Shown: positions 41,710-50,424 of the stretch, in pieces
Position numbering within the stretch: position 1 is the first letter of the stretch
Layout: every line of letters begins with the position of its first letter
Source: SG8-41 sp035259205
Lineage (GTDB): Bacteria > Pseudomonadota > Gammaproteobacteria > Burkholderiales > SG8-41
Reading direction: 5' to 3'
DNA length: 60,283 nucleotides
Assembly: GCA_035259205.1 (NCBI GenBank)
Contig: DATFWO010000064.1
Span: 1-60,283, forward strand
Translations under genes and position numbers: made by a program
The notes under the pieces: generated by a model
Database searches by the model: none
Seen by the model: the letters and a program-made list of their open reading frames with translations, nothing else
What the model was told of the DNA's origin: nothing

Positions 41710-43473
41710 TCAGAGGTCGATCACCACGTCGCCCAGCGGCCGGGAGCAGCAGATCAGGACATTTCCCTCCGCCGGCGGGTCGAGCGGATCGGGCTGGTAA
41801 GTGACGGACCCGGAGATCAATCCACTCTCGCAGTTGTGACAGACACCGGTGCGGCACGACCACCGGACCGGTACATCACACGCTTCCGCCAGCTCGAGTA
41901 GGCTCTGGTCGTCGAGGCGCCAGCGAGCGGCGATACCGCTGCGTGCGAAGGAAACGAGTGGCCCCGCACCGGGGCTACCCGCCGGCTGGTGCGGCGCGCG
42001 CGTCGGCCCGGCGATCACACCGGGCATCAGCGCAGAGCCGCCGGAAAAGAGCTCGGAATGGATCCGGTCCAAAGATACGCCCCACGCAGTCAGGCCCGAC
42101 CTCAGGTCGCCGAGAAAACTCGCTGGGCCGCAAATGTAGAAGTCGCCATTTCGCGGGGCGCCCAGCTGGTCGAGAACCTTCATCCCCAGACGGCCGGTCG
42201 CGTCGTAGTCCTGGCCTTCCCGATCGTCCGCATCCGGCCGGCTGTAGCAGACGCGACTTCGCCCGCGAGCAAGCATCTCGAGAAGCTGTCGCACTTCCGC
42301 GACGAATAGATGGTTTTTGCGATTGCGTGCACCGTGCAGCCACAAGACCTCCCGGGGCGTAGCGCTCGCAGCCAGCGCATGCAGCATCGCAAGTACGGGT
42401 GTCGCGCCGATTCCGGCGCTCAGCAGCACTACCGGGGTATCACCTGGCCGCAACGTGAAGCTACCCCTCGGCTCGCTCACATCCAGGACGTCGCCCGTTC
42501 GAACGCTGCTGTTGAGGTAGCTCCCTGCGGCTCCGTTGGGCTCCACCTTGACGCTGACGCGGTAGTGCTGGTCGGAGAGAGGTCCGGAGAGCGAATAGCT
42601 CCGAAAGAGCAGAGGACCGTCCGGCGTCGGGCGCAAGCGGAGCACGACGAATTGGCCGGCGAGTGGGGTCGTCAGGAGCCTTCCATCCGTCGGCTGCAGC
42701 GACAACGAGATCACGTCCACGCATTCACGATCGATCCGCGAAACTCGCAGGGGACGAAACCCGGGCGCCGCTGTCTGCGCAGCCGCCGCCGGCATCAGGC
42801 CCGCGTTGCCCGTCGCGCCAGGACGGGCATCCTGACTTCGCAACAAAGCCTCGAACGACCACCGCCAGCCCGGCGACAGGGCCGTGATTCGCAGCGCCCG
42901 CTCGAGCTGGTCGCGAGGGTGATGGGAGGAGTAGAGCAGCGCATTGACCTCAGCGATGGTCATGCGCTCTGCCCCTCGAGTGATTGTCAGGATCGGATCG
43001 CCGGCGCTGACGTCACCCTCCTCGAGGACGCGGAGATAGAAGCCCGGCCGTCCGCTGGAGGTCAGGAGGGCAGCCATTTGCGGCTCGTCCATGCGAATCC
43101 CGACCCGGTAGCAGGTGACGCGGGGTTGGGTCACCTCGAACAGGGCGGTCCCGATCCGGTAGCGGTCGCCGATGCAGACCTCGTCATCCGGCAATCCCTC
43201 GATCGTGAAGTTCTCGCCGAACTGCCCGTGGACAAGACCGCGGCGGTCGAGTCGCTGCTCCCAGTAGCGATACGACTCGATCTGATAGGCAAAAACCGCT
43301 CGCTGCTCGCCGCCATGGCCGCCGAGATCGGCCTGACCGTCGCCTTCTACATTGAGCCGCTTGACACGACGACGGCCCTGTGCGGGCTCCTTCCAGATGG
43401 CGGTGTGCACGGTTTTTCCGCGCCACTCGATGTCGCGCGGCAACCCGACGTTAACGGAGAGTAACCGGGCCAT
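41710..43473 (-). CDS. MOSC domain fused to FAD/NAD ferredoxin reductase with C-terminal 2Fe-2S domain
   Basis: 587 residues in three parts. 1-215: a YiiM-like MOSC domain (GQADLGGHGGEQRAVFAYQ; GQFGENFTIEG; QPRVTCYRVGIRM with the conserved Cys). 235-480: FNR-type reductase with FAD motif FRSYSLSG and NAD motif VVLLSAGIGATPVLAML. 490-587: plant-type ferredoxin with WSCRTGVCHNCESG and a later Cys in LICCSRP. MOSC proteins handle Moco-bound sulfur or reduce N-hydroxylated compounds. Having the electron-transfer chain in the same chain suggests a self-sufficient N-oxide/hydroxylamine reductase (inference). Confidence 0.9.
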   Translation of the reverse strand: MARLLSVNVGLPRDIEWRGKTVHTAIWKEPAQGRRRVKRLNVEGDGQADLGGHGGEQRAVFAYQIESYRYWEQRLDRRGLVHGQFGENFTIEGLPDDEVCIGDRYRIGTALFEVTQPRVTCYRVGIRMDEPQMAALLTSSGRPGFYLRVLEEGDVSAGDPILTITRGAERMTIAEVNALLYSSHHPRDQLERALRITALSPGWRWSFEALLRSQDARPGATGNAGLMPAAAAQTAAPGFRPLRVSRIDRECVDVISLSLQPTDGRLLTTPLAGQFVVLRLRPTPDGPLLFRSYSLSGPLSDQHYRVSVKVEPNGAAGSYLNSSVRTGDVLDVSEPRGSFTLRPGDTPVVLLSAGIGATPVLAMLHALAASATPREVLWLHGARNRKNHLFVAEVRQLLEMLARGRSRVCYSRPDADDREGQDYDATGRLGMKVLDQLGAPRNGDFYICGPASFLGDLRSGLTAWGVSLDRIHSELFSGGSALMPGVIAGPTRAPHQPAGSPGAGPLVSFARSGIAARWRLDDQSLLELAEACDVPVRWSCRTGVCHNCESGLISGSVTYQPDPLDPPAEGNVLICCSRPLGDVVIDL

Positions 43474-43495
43474 CTGCTCGTCACGCCGTTTAAGG

Positions 43496-43957
43496 CTAGC
43501 CCGAAACGGGCTTGAGCCGCGTCGAGGGCTCGTACTGCGCTTCGAGGCGGTTGCCGTGGCGGTGCACGAGCCGCCACTCGTCGCCCTCGCGGCGGAAGAT
43601 GTGCGTCACGCGATTGCTCCACTGCGTTACGCCCGCGACGGCCGCCACGCGCTGGCTGGTATAGGTCTCGATTTCGGTCACGAAGAACATGTCCCGCGTC
43701 ACGACGGTCGTGACGTTTTCGTAGCTCACGCTGCCGCCCTTGAACTGCCGTCCGGCCCAGTCCCAGCGCTTCTCGACCGATTCCCAGCCTCTCTCGTAGC
43801 CGCCCCAGCCGAAGAAGCTTGTCGCGTCCGCGCCGTGGGAATAAAGAGCCTTGATAGAGGAGACGTCGCCCATGGCCACTCTTGCCATCGCGGCATGAAG
43901 CCGGGCGATCGCTTCGCTTGTGGAGGGATCACCCGCGCCTTGATTGTCGGTGCTCAT
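43496..43957 (-). CDS. SnoaL/NTF2-like protein
   Basis: 153 residues, ketosteroid-isomerase-like fold: AIARLHAAMARVAMGDVSSIKALYSHGADATSFFGWGGYERGWESVEKRWDW then VTRDMFFVTEIETYTSQRV and WSNRVTHIFRREGDEWRLVHRHGNRL. Usually a small-molecule binding or isomerase-type protein, often of unknown substrate. ATG at 43957; the preceding in-frame ATG adds nine residues made of repeat codons. It starts directly beside a repeat array and is 23 bp from the stop-to-start border of the MOSC fusion gene, so they may be co-transcribed. Confidence 0.8.
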   Translation of the reverse strand: MSTDNQGAGDPSTSEAIARLHAAMARVAMGDVSSIKALYSHGADATSFFGWGGYERGWESVEKRWDWAGRQFKGGSVSYENVTTVVTRDMFFVTEIETYTSQRVAAVAGVTQWSNRVTHIFRREGDEWRLVHRHGNRLEAQYEPSTRLKPVSG

Positions 43958-44002
43958 CACGTAATCGTCCCGGTATCTCGTCACCTGTAATCGTCACCCG
44001 CA
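43958..44002. repeat. short CTCGTCACC array
   Basis: CCGGTATCTCGTCACCTGTAATCGTCACCCG: two to three units of the 14-bp GTGACGATTACAGG/GTGACGAGATACCG family (reverse complement), between two same-strand genes. Confidence 0.8.
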
Positions 44003-44007
44003 TGTCA

Positions 44008-44928
44008 CTACGTCAAGCCGACCACCTCCGCGAGCGCTTCCACCTGATCTGCATAACAGGCGACGGGATTGACCAGGAGATGGTTCGCGCCAACGGCGAC
44101 CAGCGCCTCCAGTTTTTCGCGCACTTGCCCGGGCGTGCCGTAGATCCCGGAGGCTTCGGCCCCAACGGGATTGCGATAAACCGTCACGAACCAGCGGTCG
44201 AGCTCGGCGCGGGCTGCGTCCGCGCGCTCGGCGACTGAAAGGAAGACCCGCTTGGAGATGGGAAACCTGGCTGGATCTCGGCCAACCTTTTCGAGCTCGG
44301 CGCGCAGCAGCGGGACGCTCTTTCCAAATCCGGCGATGCTCGAGCCGCCCGAACCCATCCATCCGTCGGCGAGCGTGGCGGCACGGCGGATTGCATCCGG
44401 ATGATCGCCGCCAAACCAGATCGGCGGATGCGGCTTTTGCACCGGCTTGAGCATCATTTCGGCCCCGTGGAGTCGAAAGATGTCGCCCTGGTAGTCGACT
44501 TTCGCTTGCGTCCACAGCGCCCTGATGATCTCGACGCCCTCGCGAAACCGGCGCACGCGCCGTTCCATCGGGACCTGAAAATCCGCGTAGTGATGCTCCC
44601 GCCCGAGACCAATACCGAGAATTGCACGGCCGTGGCTCACGTAGTCGAGCGTCGCCATCTGGTTAGCGACATGGCTCGGGTTATGCACCGGAAGCACGGT
44701 TACCGCAACACCGAGGCGGATTCGCCGGGTTATGGCAGCCGCATAGGAAAGGATCACGCCGGGATCGAAGCAAAACACGTGGTCCAGAGTATTCTCCGTG
44801 ACCCAAAGATCGCTGAACCCGAGCGCTTCCGCGCGCTGGGCAACCCGCTCGACGGCCGCCATGTCGATTGGATCGGGCGAGCGGTGGGGAAGCGAAATGC
44901 CGACGGCAATCTTGTCCTTCAAGGCCAT
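44008..44928 (-). CDS. LLM-class F420-type oxidoreductase
   Basis: 306 residues. AEALGFSDLWVTENTLDH, RRIRLGVAVTVLPVHNPSHVANQMATLDYVSHGRAILGIGLGRE, MLKPVQKPHPPIWFGGDHPDAIRRAATLADGWMGSGGSS and the terminal GTPGQVREKLEALVAVGANHLLVNP are standard for F420-dependent/LLM proteins of this length. Start chosen at ATG 44928; the ATG at 44949 adds MRLDGCH with no ribosome site. Cofactor (F420 or FMN) is undetermined. Confidence 0.85.
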   Translation of the reverse strand: MALKDKIAVGISLPHRSPDPIDMAAVERVAQRAEALGFSDLWVTENTLDHVFCFDPGVILSYAAAITRRIRLGVAVTVLPVHNPSHVANQMATLDYVSHGRAILGIGLGREHHYADFQVPMERRVRRFREGVEIIRALWTQAKVDYQGDIFRLHGAEMMLKPVQKPHPPIWFGGDHPDAIRRAATLADGWMGSGGSSIAGFGKSVPLLRAELEKVGRDPARFPISKRVFLSVAERADAARAELDRWFVTVYRNPVGAEASGIYGTPGQVREKLEALVAVGANHLLVNPVACYADQVEALAEVVGLT

Positions 44929-45009
44929 GTGGCACCCATCAAGTCTCAATCCTCGTCAGCATCCTACTCGCATTCCATCGTTGGATCGCTACCTGCGCTG
45001 CGCAGCAAC

Positions 45010-45170
45010 GCGAACAGCGTGACGAGATACGGGCGACGAGATACAGGTGACGAATACGGGTGACGCGACTCAGCTGAACATGAACTAGAGCTAGCGCTGC
45101 CTTACACGTAACCACCATGTCGTCACCATTGCCTCGTCACCATTATTCGTCACCTTTAGTCGTCACGCTG
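45010..45170. repeat. GTGACGAGATACGG arrays, both orientations
   Basis: 14-bp units GTGACGAGATACGG, GCGACGAGATACAG and GTGACGAATACGG run rightward to about 45065. After about 50 bp of unique sequence come inverted units (CGTCACCATTGCCTCGTCACCATTATTCGTCACC). The rest of the 44929-45286 gap (358 bp) contains no convincing gene. Confidence 0.88.
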
Positions 45171-45286
45171 TTAGAACTGGCAGAGCGGAGCCCGACATGC
45201 TCGCCGTTCAGCCTTGCCGGCCGCAACAGAACGGAACAAACTGGGCCATCACCCATTTACCGGCTCCTGGCTTGAAAGCGGAACTC

Positions 45287-46258
45287 ATGGGTAACTTCCG
45301 CGCAATCGTCATTGCAGCACTGGTGGCGCCCGTGGCAGGCGCATGGTCAGCGCCGACGCAGAACTTCCCGAGCAAGCCGATCAGAATTGTCCTGCCAGGT
45401 ATTGCGGGGTCTCCGGGGGACGTGCGCGCCCGACAGGTCGCGCAGAAGCTCTCCGAGACGCTGGGGCAGCCCGTGGTCGTCGATAATCGGCCGGGAGCGA
45501 ATGGCGCGATCTCGGCCAGGCAGGCCGCGAAGGCGGCGCCGGACGGCTATACGTTGCTCAGTTGCAACGTCAACCACGTCCTGAACGACCTGCTCAATCC
45601 CGATCCGGTGTCCCGGTTGAATCACGAGCTGGTTCCGATCACGCGTCTCACGTCGGGACCGCTCATTCTGGCCGTTCACCCATCGGTTCCCGCCGCATCG
45701 TTGAAGGAGTTCATCGACTTGGCGAAATCCAGGCCGGGAAGCTTGAGTCATGCCACCGGTGGACAAGGCAGCCTCAGCCACCTGCTCGCCGAATTGATCA
45801 AATCGAAGACCGGCGTCGACATCAAGGGAATTCCGTACAAGTCGACGTCCGCCGAAATACCGGACGTGCTCGGCGGTCACATCAACGCAACCTTCAACTA
45901 CTTCCAGATCATCGGCCCGCATTTCGGCAGCGGCAGGCTCAGGGCGCTCGCCGTCGCAGACGCAACGCGCCTCCCGGTGGCTCCCGAAATCGCCACGATG
46001 TCGGAAGCCGGTCTGCCGGGCGTGGAAGCGACTGGATGGAACGGCATTTGCGCCCCTGCCGGTGTGCCGAAGCCGGTGATCAGCCTCCTGCACCGGGAGC
46101 TGGTGGACGCCCTGAAAGATCCCGCGATCAGGAATCAGATGATCAGTACCGGAGCGACCGTTGGCGGCGATCGCCCGGACGAGTTCGCCGCGTATATCCG
46201 CGCTGAGTTGGCCAAGTGGGGCAGGGTGATCAACGACGCCCGAATCAGCCTGCAATGA
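45287..46258 (+). CDS. Bug/TctC-family substrate-binding protein
   Basis: 323 residues with signal peptide MGNFRAIVIAALVAPVAGAWS. The ligand loop is the most divergent here: IRIVLPGIAGSPGDVRARQVAQKL, lacking both PFxPGG and the terminal Asp position. DNRPGANGAISARQAAKAAPDGYTLLSC and KGIPYKSTSAEIPDVLGGH (HVPYKG altered) follow. It is upstream of a RidA gene on the same strand with 120 bp between them. Confidence 0.87.
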   Translation: MGNFRAIVIAALVAPVAGAWSAPTQNFPSKPIRIVLPGIAGSPGDVRARQVAQKLSETLGQPVVVDNRPGANGAISARQAAKAAPDGYTLLSCNVNHVLNDLLNPDPVSRLNHELVPITRLTSGPLILAVHPSVPAASLKEFIDLAKSRPGSLSHATGGQGSLSHLLAELIKSKTGVDIKGIPYKSTSAEIPDVLGGHINATFNYFQIIGPHFGSGRLRALAVADATRLPVAPEIATMSEAGLPGVEATGWNGICAPAGVPKPVISLLHRELVDALKDPAIRNQMISTGATVGGDRPDEFAAYIRAELAKWGRVINDARISLQ

Positions 46259-46378
46259 TGCAACCGGCGTAAGGCCTCCTGCCGGTCGGGAATGATCATC
46301 CGGCCAACGCCTTGCGCTGCGATAGCAGGCGGGGCAGGGAGGTGCGGCCGGAATTTCACCATCGAGGAGCGACAAGCA

Positions 46379-46846
46379 ATGAGCATAGAACTGCGTCTGA
46401 AGGAACTCGGCATCGAGCTGCCGCCCGCGCCGAGGCCGATGGGCAACTACACCGGCGGCGTGCTGACGGGAGACCTGCTGTTCATGTCCGGCTGCGGACC
46501 GCGCCGCAAAGACGGGACCGCCATTACCGGCAAGGTCGGCGCGCAGCTCACGACCGAGCAGGGCTACGAGGCGGCGCGGGTGGTCGGACTCAACATGCTC
46601 GCGAACATCCGGTCGGTGCTGGGCTCGCTCGACCGCATCGAGCGCGTCGTCAAAGTGCTCGGCATGGTCAACTGCACGCCGGAATTTTCCGAGATGCCCA
46701 AGGTGATCAACGGCTTCTCGGACCTTTTCGTCGAGTTGCTGGGCGCGGAACGCGGGCGCGGGGCGCGCTCGGCCGTAGGCATGGCCGCGCTGCCCGGGCA
46801 GATCACTGTCGAGGTGGAGATGGTGCTGCAGGTGACGCGCGGGTAG
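46379..46846 (+). CDS. RidA (YjgF/YER057c/UK114) family protein
   Basis: 155 residues, the longer RidA subgroup. MGNYTGGVLTGDLLFMSGCGPR, IGKVGAQLTTEQGYEAARVVGLNMLANIRSVLGSLDRIERVVKVLGMVNCTPEFSEMPKVINGFSDLFVELLGAERGRGARSAVGMAALPGQITVEVEMVL cover the whole fold. The Arg of canonical RidA (R105 in E. coli) corresponds to GRGARSAVGM. Canonical RidA hydrolyses reactive enamines/imines; subgroup members often serve amine-catabolic pathways. GAGGAG precedes the ATG at 46379. Its 3' end overlaps the convergent Bug gene by 44 bp. Confidence 0.88.
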   Translation: MSIELRLKELGIELPPAPRPMGNYTGGVLTGDLLFMSGCGPRRKDGTAITGKVGAQLTTEQGYEAARVVGLNMLANIRSVLGSLDRIERVVKVLGMVNCTPEFSEMPKVINGFSDLFVELLGAERGRGARSAVGMAALPGQITVEVEMVLQVTRG

Positions 46847-47837
46847 CCAGTCCCCTCGCGCCTTCCTCGACCGGGATGTTTGCATCCCTGATGATCTTGG
46901 CGTACTTGGCGATGTCCAATCTGATGAGCGCTGCGGTCTGCTCAGGGTTATTGTAGTAGGGTTCCGATCCCTGAGCGTTGAGCTTCTCCTTGGTATCCGG
47001 TCGGGCCACAAGTTTTCTGATCTCGGCGGATATCCGGTCGATGATGGACTTCGGGATGCCGGCCGGTCCACCCACGCCCTGCCAGTTCGTCAACGTCATG
47101 GCCGGAAACCCTTCCTCGGTGAAGGTCGGAACATCCGGAAAGGCTCCCACGCGCGACTGCCCGGTGACCGCAAGCGCCCGCAGCCGCCCACCTCTGATCT
47201 GCGCGGCGACGTTGAGGGGATTCGAGAAGAAAAAATGAATGTGCCCGCCCATGAGATCCACCACTACGGGGCCGCCACCCTTGTACGGAATCTGGCGCGT
47301 CCTGACGCCCGCCACGGTGTTGAACAGCTCGGCCAACAGATGGGTCGGCCCGCCGGTGCTCGACGTGCCATAGGTGATCTGGTCCGGCTTCGCCTTTGCC
47401 AGGGCGATCAGCTCGGCGACCGTGTTCACCGGCAGCGATGGCGGCACCACCAGCACGTTCTCGTAGCTCGACACGGTCGCAATGGGCGCGATGTCCTTCA
47501 GCGCGTCGTAGGGCGTTTTCACGAGCGTGTGGTTGCCGGCCAGTGTGCTGCCCAAGGACACGAGCGTGTAGCCGTCCGGGGGTGATTTCACGGCTGCAAG
47601 GGTGCCGATCATGGTGTTGGCCCCGCCCCGGTTGTCCACGACGACCTGTTGTCCCCACGCCTCGGTGAGCTGCTGTCCAACCAGGCGCGCAATGAAACTG
47701 GTGCTGCCTCCCGGCGGAAACGGGCTGATATAGCGTATCGGCTTGTTGGGGTAGTCGTGCTGCGTCGCCGCGGCTGCGCCGAGCGCGCACAAGAGGAGCC
47801 CTCCAAGCAGTAGCACACAACTCCTGCGAGCATTCAT
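46803..47837 (-). CDS. Bug/TctC-family substrate-binding protein with extended C-terminus
   Basis: 344 residues with signal peptide MNARRSCVLLLGGLLLCALGAAAA. Ligand loop YISPFPPGGSTS has Ser where Asp is usual. VDNRGGANTMIGTLAAVKSPPDGYTLVSLG and RQIPYKGGGPVVVDLMGGH are normal. Family members generally end at AKIIRDANIPVE; here about 20 further residues (EGARGLATRASPAAPSPPRQ) are encoded antisense to the end of the RidA gene, giving a 44-bp tail-to-tail coding overlap. The stop (TGA, 46803-46805) was evidently lost and regained downstream. Confidence 0.88.
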   Translation of the reverse strand: MNARRSCVLLLGGLLLCALGAAAATQHDYPNKPIRYISPFPPGGSTSFIARLVGQQLTEAWGQQVVVDNRGGANTMIGTLAAVKSPPDGYTLVSLGSTLAGNHTLVKTPYDALKDIAPIATVSSYENVLVVPPSLPVNTVAELIALAKAKPDQITYGTSSTGGPTHLLAELFNTVAGVRTRQIPYKGGGPVVVDLMGGHIHFFFSNPLNVAAQIRGGRLRALAVTGQSRVGAFPDVPTFTEEGFPAMTLTNWQGVGGPAGIPKSIIDRISAEIRKLVARPDTKEKLNAQGSEPYYNNPEQTAALIRLDIAKYAKIIRDANIPVEEGARGLATRASPAAPSPPRQ

Positions 47838-47887
47838 CTGCGGCCCCGGTGTGCCGTCCAGCGCTCAGACTAGCACTTTCATGGAAA

Positions 47888-48010
47888 GCGTGACGAGATG
47901 CGGGTGACGAATATGGGTGACGAGATACGGGTGACGGGAGCGGATCACAACTTTGTGGCTTGCTCCAGGTTTCAATCCGGCCCTCCAGCGTCACCATCAC
48001 CTCGTCACCC
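47888..48010. repeat. GTGACGAGATACGG arrays, both orientations
   Basis: GTGACGAGATGCGG, GTGACGAATATGG and GTGACGAGATACGG units rightward, then inverted CGTCACCATCACCTCGTCACCC. They lie between the divergent Bug and tannase-like genes. Confidence 0.87.
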
Positions 48011-48094
48011 TTATTAGCTTCGCCACGCTGCGAAGCGGCACCTATAATCACAGTCCACAAGACGATACGCGCGGACTTCCGAAGGAGGAAACCG

Positions 48095-49744
48095 ATGCTT
48101 CGCTTCGAGCTGAATCACATGTTGCTTGCCGCCGCCGCGGCCATCGCCGCCCCTGCGGCAGCGGCGATTCCGTGCGCCGATCTCGTCAATCTGAAGATCG
48201 CACCAGGCGACATCGGTCTTCCGAGCGGCGGCGCGACCATTGCTTTCGCAGCGATGGCGACGGTGCCCGCGGATGCCGCGAAACCGGACGTCAAGCGCGA
48301 TTATTGCAAGGTGCTGGGAGCGGTGCAGCCCGTCGATCCCGCTGCGCCGCCGGTGAACTTCCAGGTGAATCTGCCGGTGCAGTGGAACGGCAAGGCCGTG
48401 CAATATGGCGGCGGCGGCTCTAACGGCGTCCTGATCACCGGCTTGAATCCATTGCGCGACGCGCGTGCCGATAGTCCGGTGCCGGTGGCGCGCGGCTTCG
48501 CGACGTGGGGCACCGATGCTGGCCACGACAACAGGAAGCTCGCGGAGCCGCGGGAGTTTGCCTTGAACGACGAAGCGCTCGCCAACATGGCGTATGCGGC
48601 CTACAAGAAGACGCGTGACGCGGGCGTGAAGATCGCCACCGCGTTCTACGGCCGCGCGCCGGCGAAAATGTACTTCTTCGGCGGCTCGGAAGGCGGCCGC
48701 GAAGCCCTTCTGATGGCGCAGCGCTACCCGCACGATTTCGACGGCGTCGTGAGCGTGGTCCCGGTCGTCAACTACACGGGCGCCAATCTCATGCGGGCGA
48801 GGCTCGGCCAGATCCAGAGGGACGGCGGCTGGATCAACCCCGCCAAGGTGAAGCTGATCCACGACGCCGTCGTCGCGGCCTGCGACAAGCTCGATGGCCT
48901 CGCCGACGGGGTCATCGGCGCTTACGAAAAGTGCCTCACCGTGTTCGACGTGCGGACCCTGCGCTGCCCCAACGGCGCGGACACCGGCGACACCTGCCTC
49001 TCCGACGCGCAGATCGAGGCCGACAGGCTGGCGCATCGCCCGTTCGAGTACCCGTTCCCGATGAAGCACGGTGTCGCCTCTTTCCCCGGCTGGAACTATG
49101 GCGGGGAGGATCAGCCGGGCGGCCTGGTCGATACCATCACCGGGAAGGAAAAGCCGGAATTCCCCATCAAATCGGCGAAAACGCAGTCGATCGGCTGGAA
49201 CAACGCCGACGGATTCGTGCGCTACATGTTCGTGCGCGATCCGAAATTCAATTCACTGGAGTTCAAGCCAGCGGATCACGCGGCGCGCGTTCGTGCGATC
49301 TCCGAGATGTTCGATACCACCGATCCCGACCTGTCGGCTTTCCTCGCCCGCGGCGGCAAGCTGATCCTGAAAGGCAACGGCGCCGACTATCAGCGCAGCG
49401 TGATGCAGGAGATCGTCTATTACCAGTCGGTCGTGGCCAGGATGGGACAGGAGCGCGTCAACCGGTTCGTTCGCTTTTTCGTGACACCCGGTGTGAACCA
49501 CGCCGGCAACGGGCTCCTGAGCTCCGGCGCGGCGGTGCCGGCGAAAGTCGACCTGCTGGGGGCGCTCGATTCCTGGATAGACACGGGAAAGGCGCCGGAG
49601 CAGCTCACCCAGGTCACGCAGGAAGGGCAGGCGCCGTTCAAGGTCACCGCATCGCGCCCCATGTGCCCCTATCCATTGACGCCGCGCTATGACGGCCGTG
49701 GCGACCCGAACGAAGCCTCGAGCTTCGCCTGCGCCGATCAGTAA
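48095..49744 (+). CDS. tannase/feruloyl-esterase family exported esterase
   Basis: 549 residues with a signal peptide (MLRFELNHMLLAAAAAIAAPAAAAI). Catalytic Ser is in YFFGGSEGGREAL, Asp in ILKGNGADYQRSV and His in TPGVNHAGNG. CDKLDGLADGVIGAYEKC is the calcium-site loop of the family. In feruloyl esterases the catalytic Ser and His are each preceded or followed by a Cys that form a disulfide (the CS-D-HC motif); here the positions read G-S and H-A, so both cysteines are missing together. Cleaves aromatic esters in the periplasm or outside. GAAGGAGGAAACCG upstream is a strong ribosome site. Confidence 0.88.
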   Translation: MLRFELNHMLLAAAAAIAAPAAAAIPCADLVNLKIAPGDIGLPSGGATIAFAAMATVPADAAKPDVKRDYCKVLGAVQPVDPAAPPVNFQVNLPVQWNGKAVQYGGGGSNGVLITGLNPLRDARADSPVPVARGFATWGTDAGHDNRKLAEPREFALNDEALANMAYAAYKKTRDAGVKIATAFYGRAPAKMYFFGGSEGGREALLMAQRYPHDFDGVVSVVPVVNYTGANLMRARLGQIQRDGGWINPAKVKLIHDAVVAACDKLDGLADGVIGAYEKCLTVFDVRTLRCPNGADTGDTCLSDAQIEADRLAHRPFEYPFPMKHGVASFPGWNYGGEDQPGGLVDTITGKEKPEFPIKSAKTQSIGWNNADGFVRYMFVRDPKFNSLEFKPADHAARVRAISEMFDTTDPDLSAFLARGGKLILKGNGADYQRSVMQEIVYYQSVVARMGQERVNRFVRFFVTPGVNHAGNGLLSSGAAVPAKVDLLGALDSWIDTGKAPEQLTQVTQEGQAPFKVTASRPMCPYPLTPRYDGRGDPNEASSFACADQ

Positions 49745-49798
49745 AGTCACGAGGATGCGTGACGATTACGGGTGACGAGGTGCGGGTGACGATTTATT
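49744..49798. repeat. short GTGACGATTACGG array
   Basis: GTGACGATTACGGGTGACGAGGTGCGGGTGACG (13-14 bp units) begins within a few bases of the tannase-like stop codon. Confidence 0.83.
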
Positions 49799-49905
49799 CG
49801 TCGGGCTTTCGCGGCTCCCTGTCGATTTCGGGCTGCCCTGATCGACAAGGAAGTGAACGGTTCCTCAACCGGTCTAACTAACACCATTTCGAAAGGCGAC
49901 CAGAC

Positions 49906-50352
49906 ATGACCACCAATACTGTCAGACTCCACCGGGTGCTCCGCGCCAAGCCGGAGCGCGTCTATCGGGCGTTCCTGGATGGGGACGCCATGGCCAAGTG
50001 GCTCCCGCCGTACGGTTTCACCTGCAAGGTCCATCAGATGGAGGCGAAGGTCGGCGGCACCTACCGAATGTCCTTCACGAACTTCGGCACCGGTAGCGCG
50101 CACTCGTTTGGCGGCAAGTATCTCGAGCTCGTCCAGGGAGAGCTCATCCGCTACACGGACCGCTTCGATGATCCGAACCTGCCCGGAGAGATGGTGACAA
50201 CGCTGATCTTCAAGCCCGTGTCGTGCGGTACCGAACTGAGCGTGGTACAGGAAGGAATACCGGCGGCCATTCCCGCCGAGATGTGCTATCTCGGCTGGCA
50301 GGAGTCGCTCGCGCAACTCGCTACGCTCGTGGAGCCCGAGATTCCCGGATGA
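49906..50352 (+). CDS. SRPBCC (AHSA1/START-like) domain protein
   Basis: 148 residues. The N-terminal VRLHRVLRAKPERVYRAFLDGDAMAKWLPPYGFTCKVHQMEAKVGGTYRMSFTNFGTG and C-terminal EIPAEMCYLGWQESLAQLATLVEPEI are typical of the Aha1-C-like SRPBCC family, which forms a hydrophobic ligand cavity. No catalytic motif can be assigned. Stand-alone, well-formed gene; function unknown beyond small-molecule binding. Confidence 0.85.
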   Translation: MTTNTVRLHRVLRAKPERVYRAFLDGDAMAKWLPPYGFTCKVHQMEAKVGGTYRMSFTNFGTGSAHSFGGKYLELVQGELIRYTDRFDDPNLPGEMVTTLIFKPVSCGTELSVVQEGIPAAIPAEMCYLGWQESLAQLATLVEPEIPG

Positions 50353-50382
50353 GGTTGCGCCTCAGGGGAATTATCTGTAACG

Positions 50383-50420
50383 CTTCATCCGGGACGCCTC
50401 ATCTGCGACGTTTCACCGGC
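50383..50420. repeat. 14-bp repeat (GACGCCTCATCTGC)
   Basis: CGCTTCATCCGGGACGCCTCATCTGCGACGTTTCACCGG: about three degenerate 14-bp units of the family also found at 4472 and 24210, between convergent genes. Confidence 0.6.
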
Positions 50421-50424
50421 GTGA

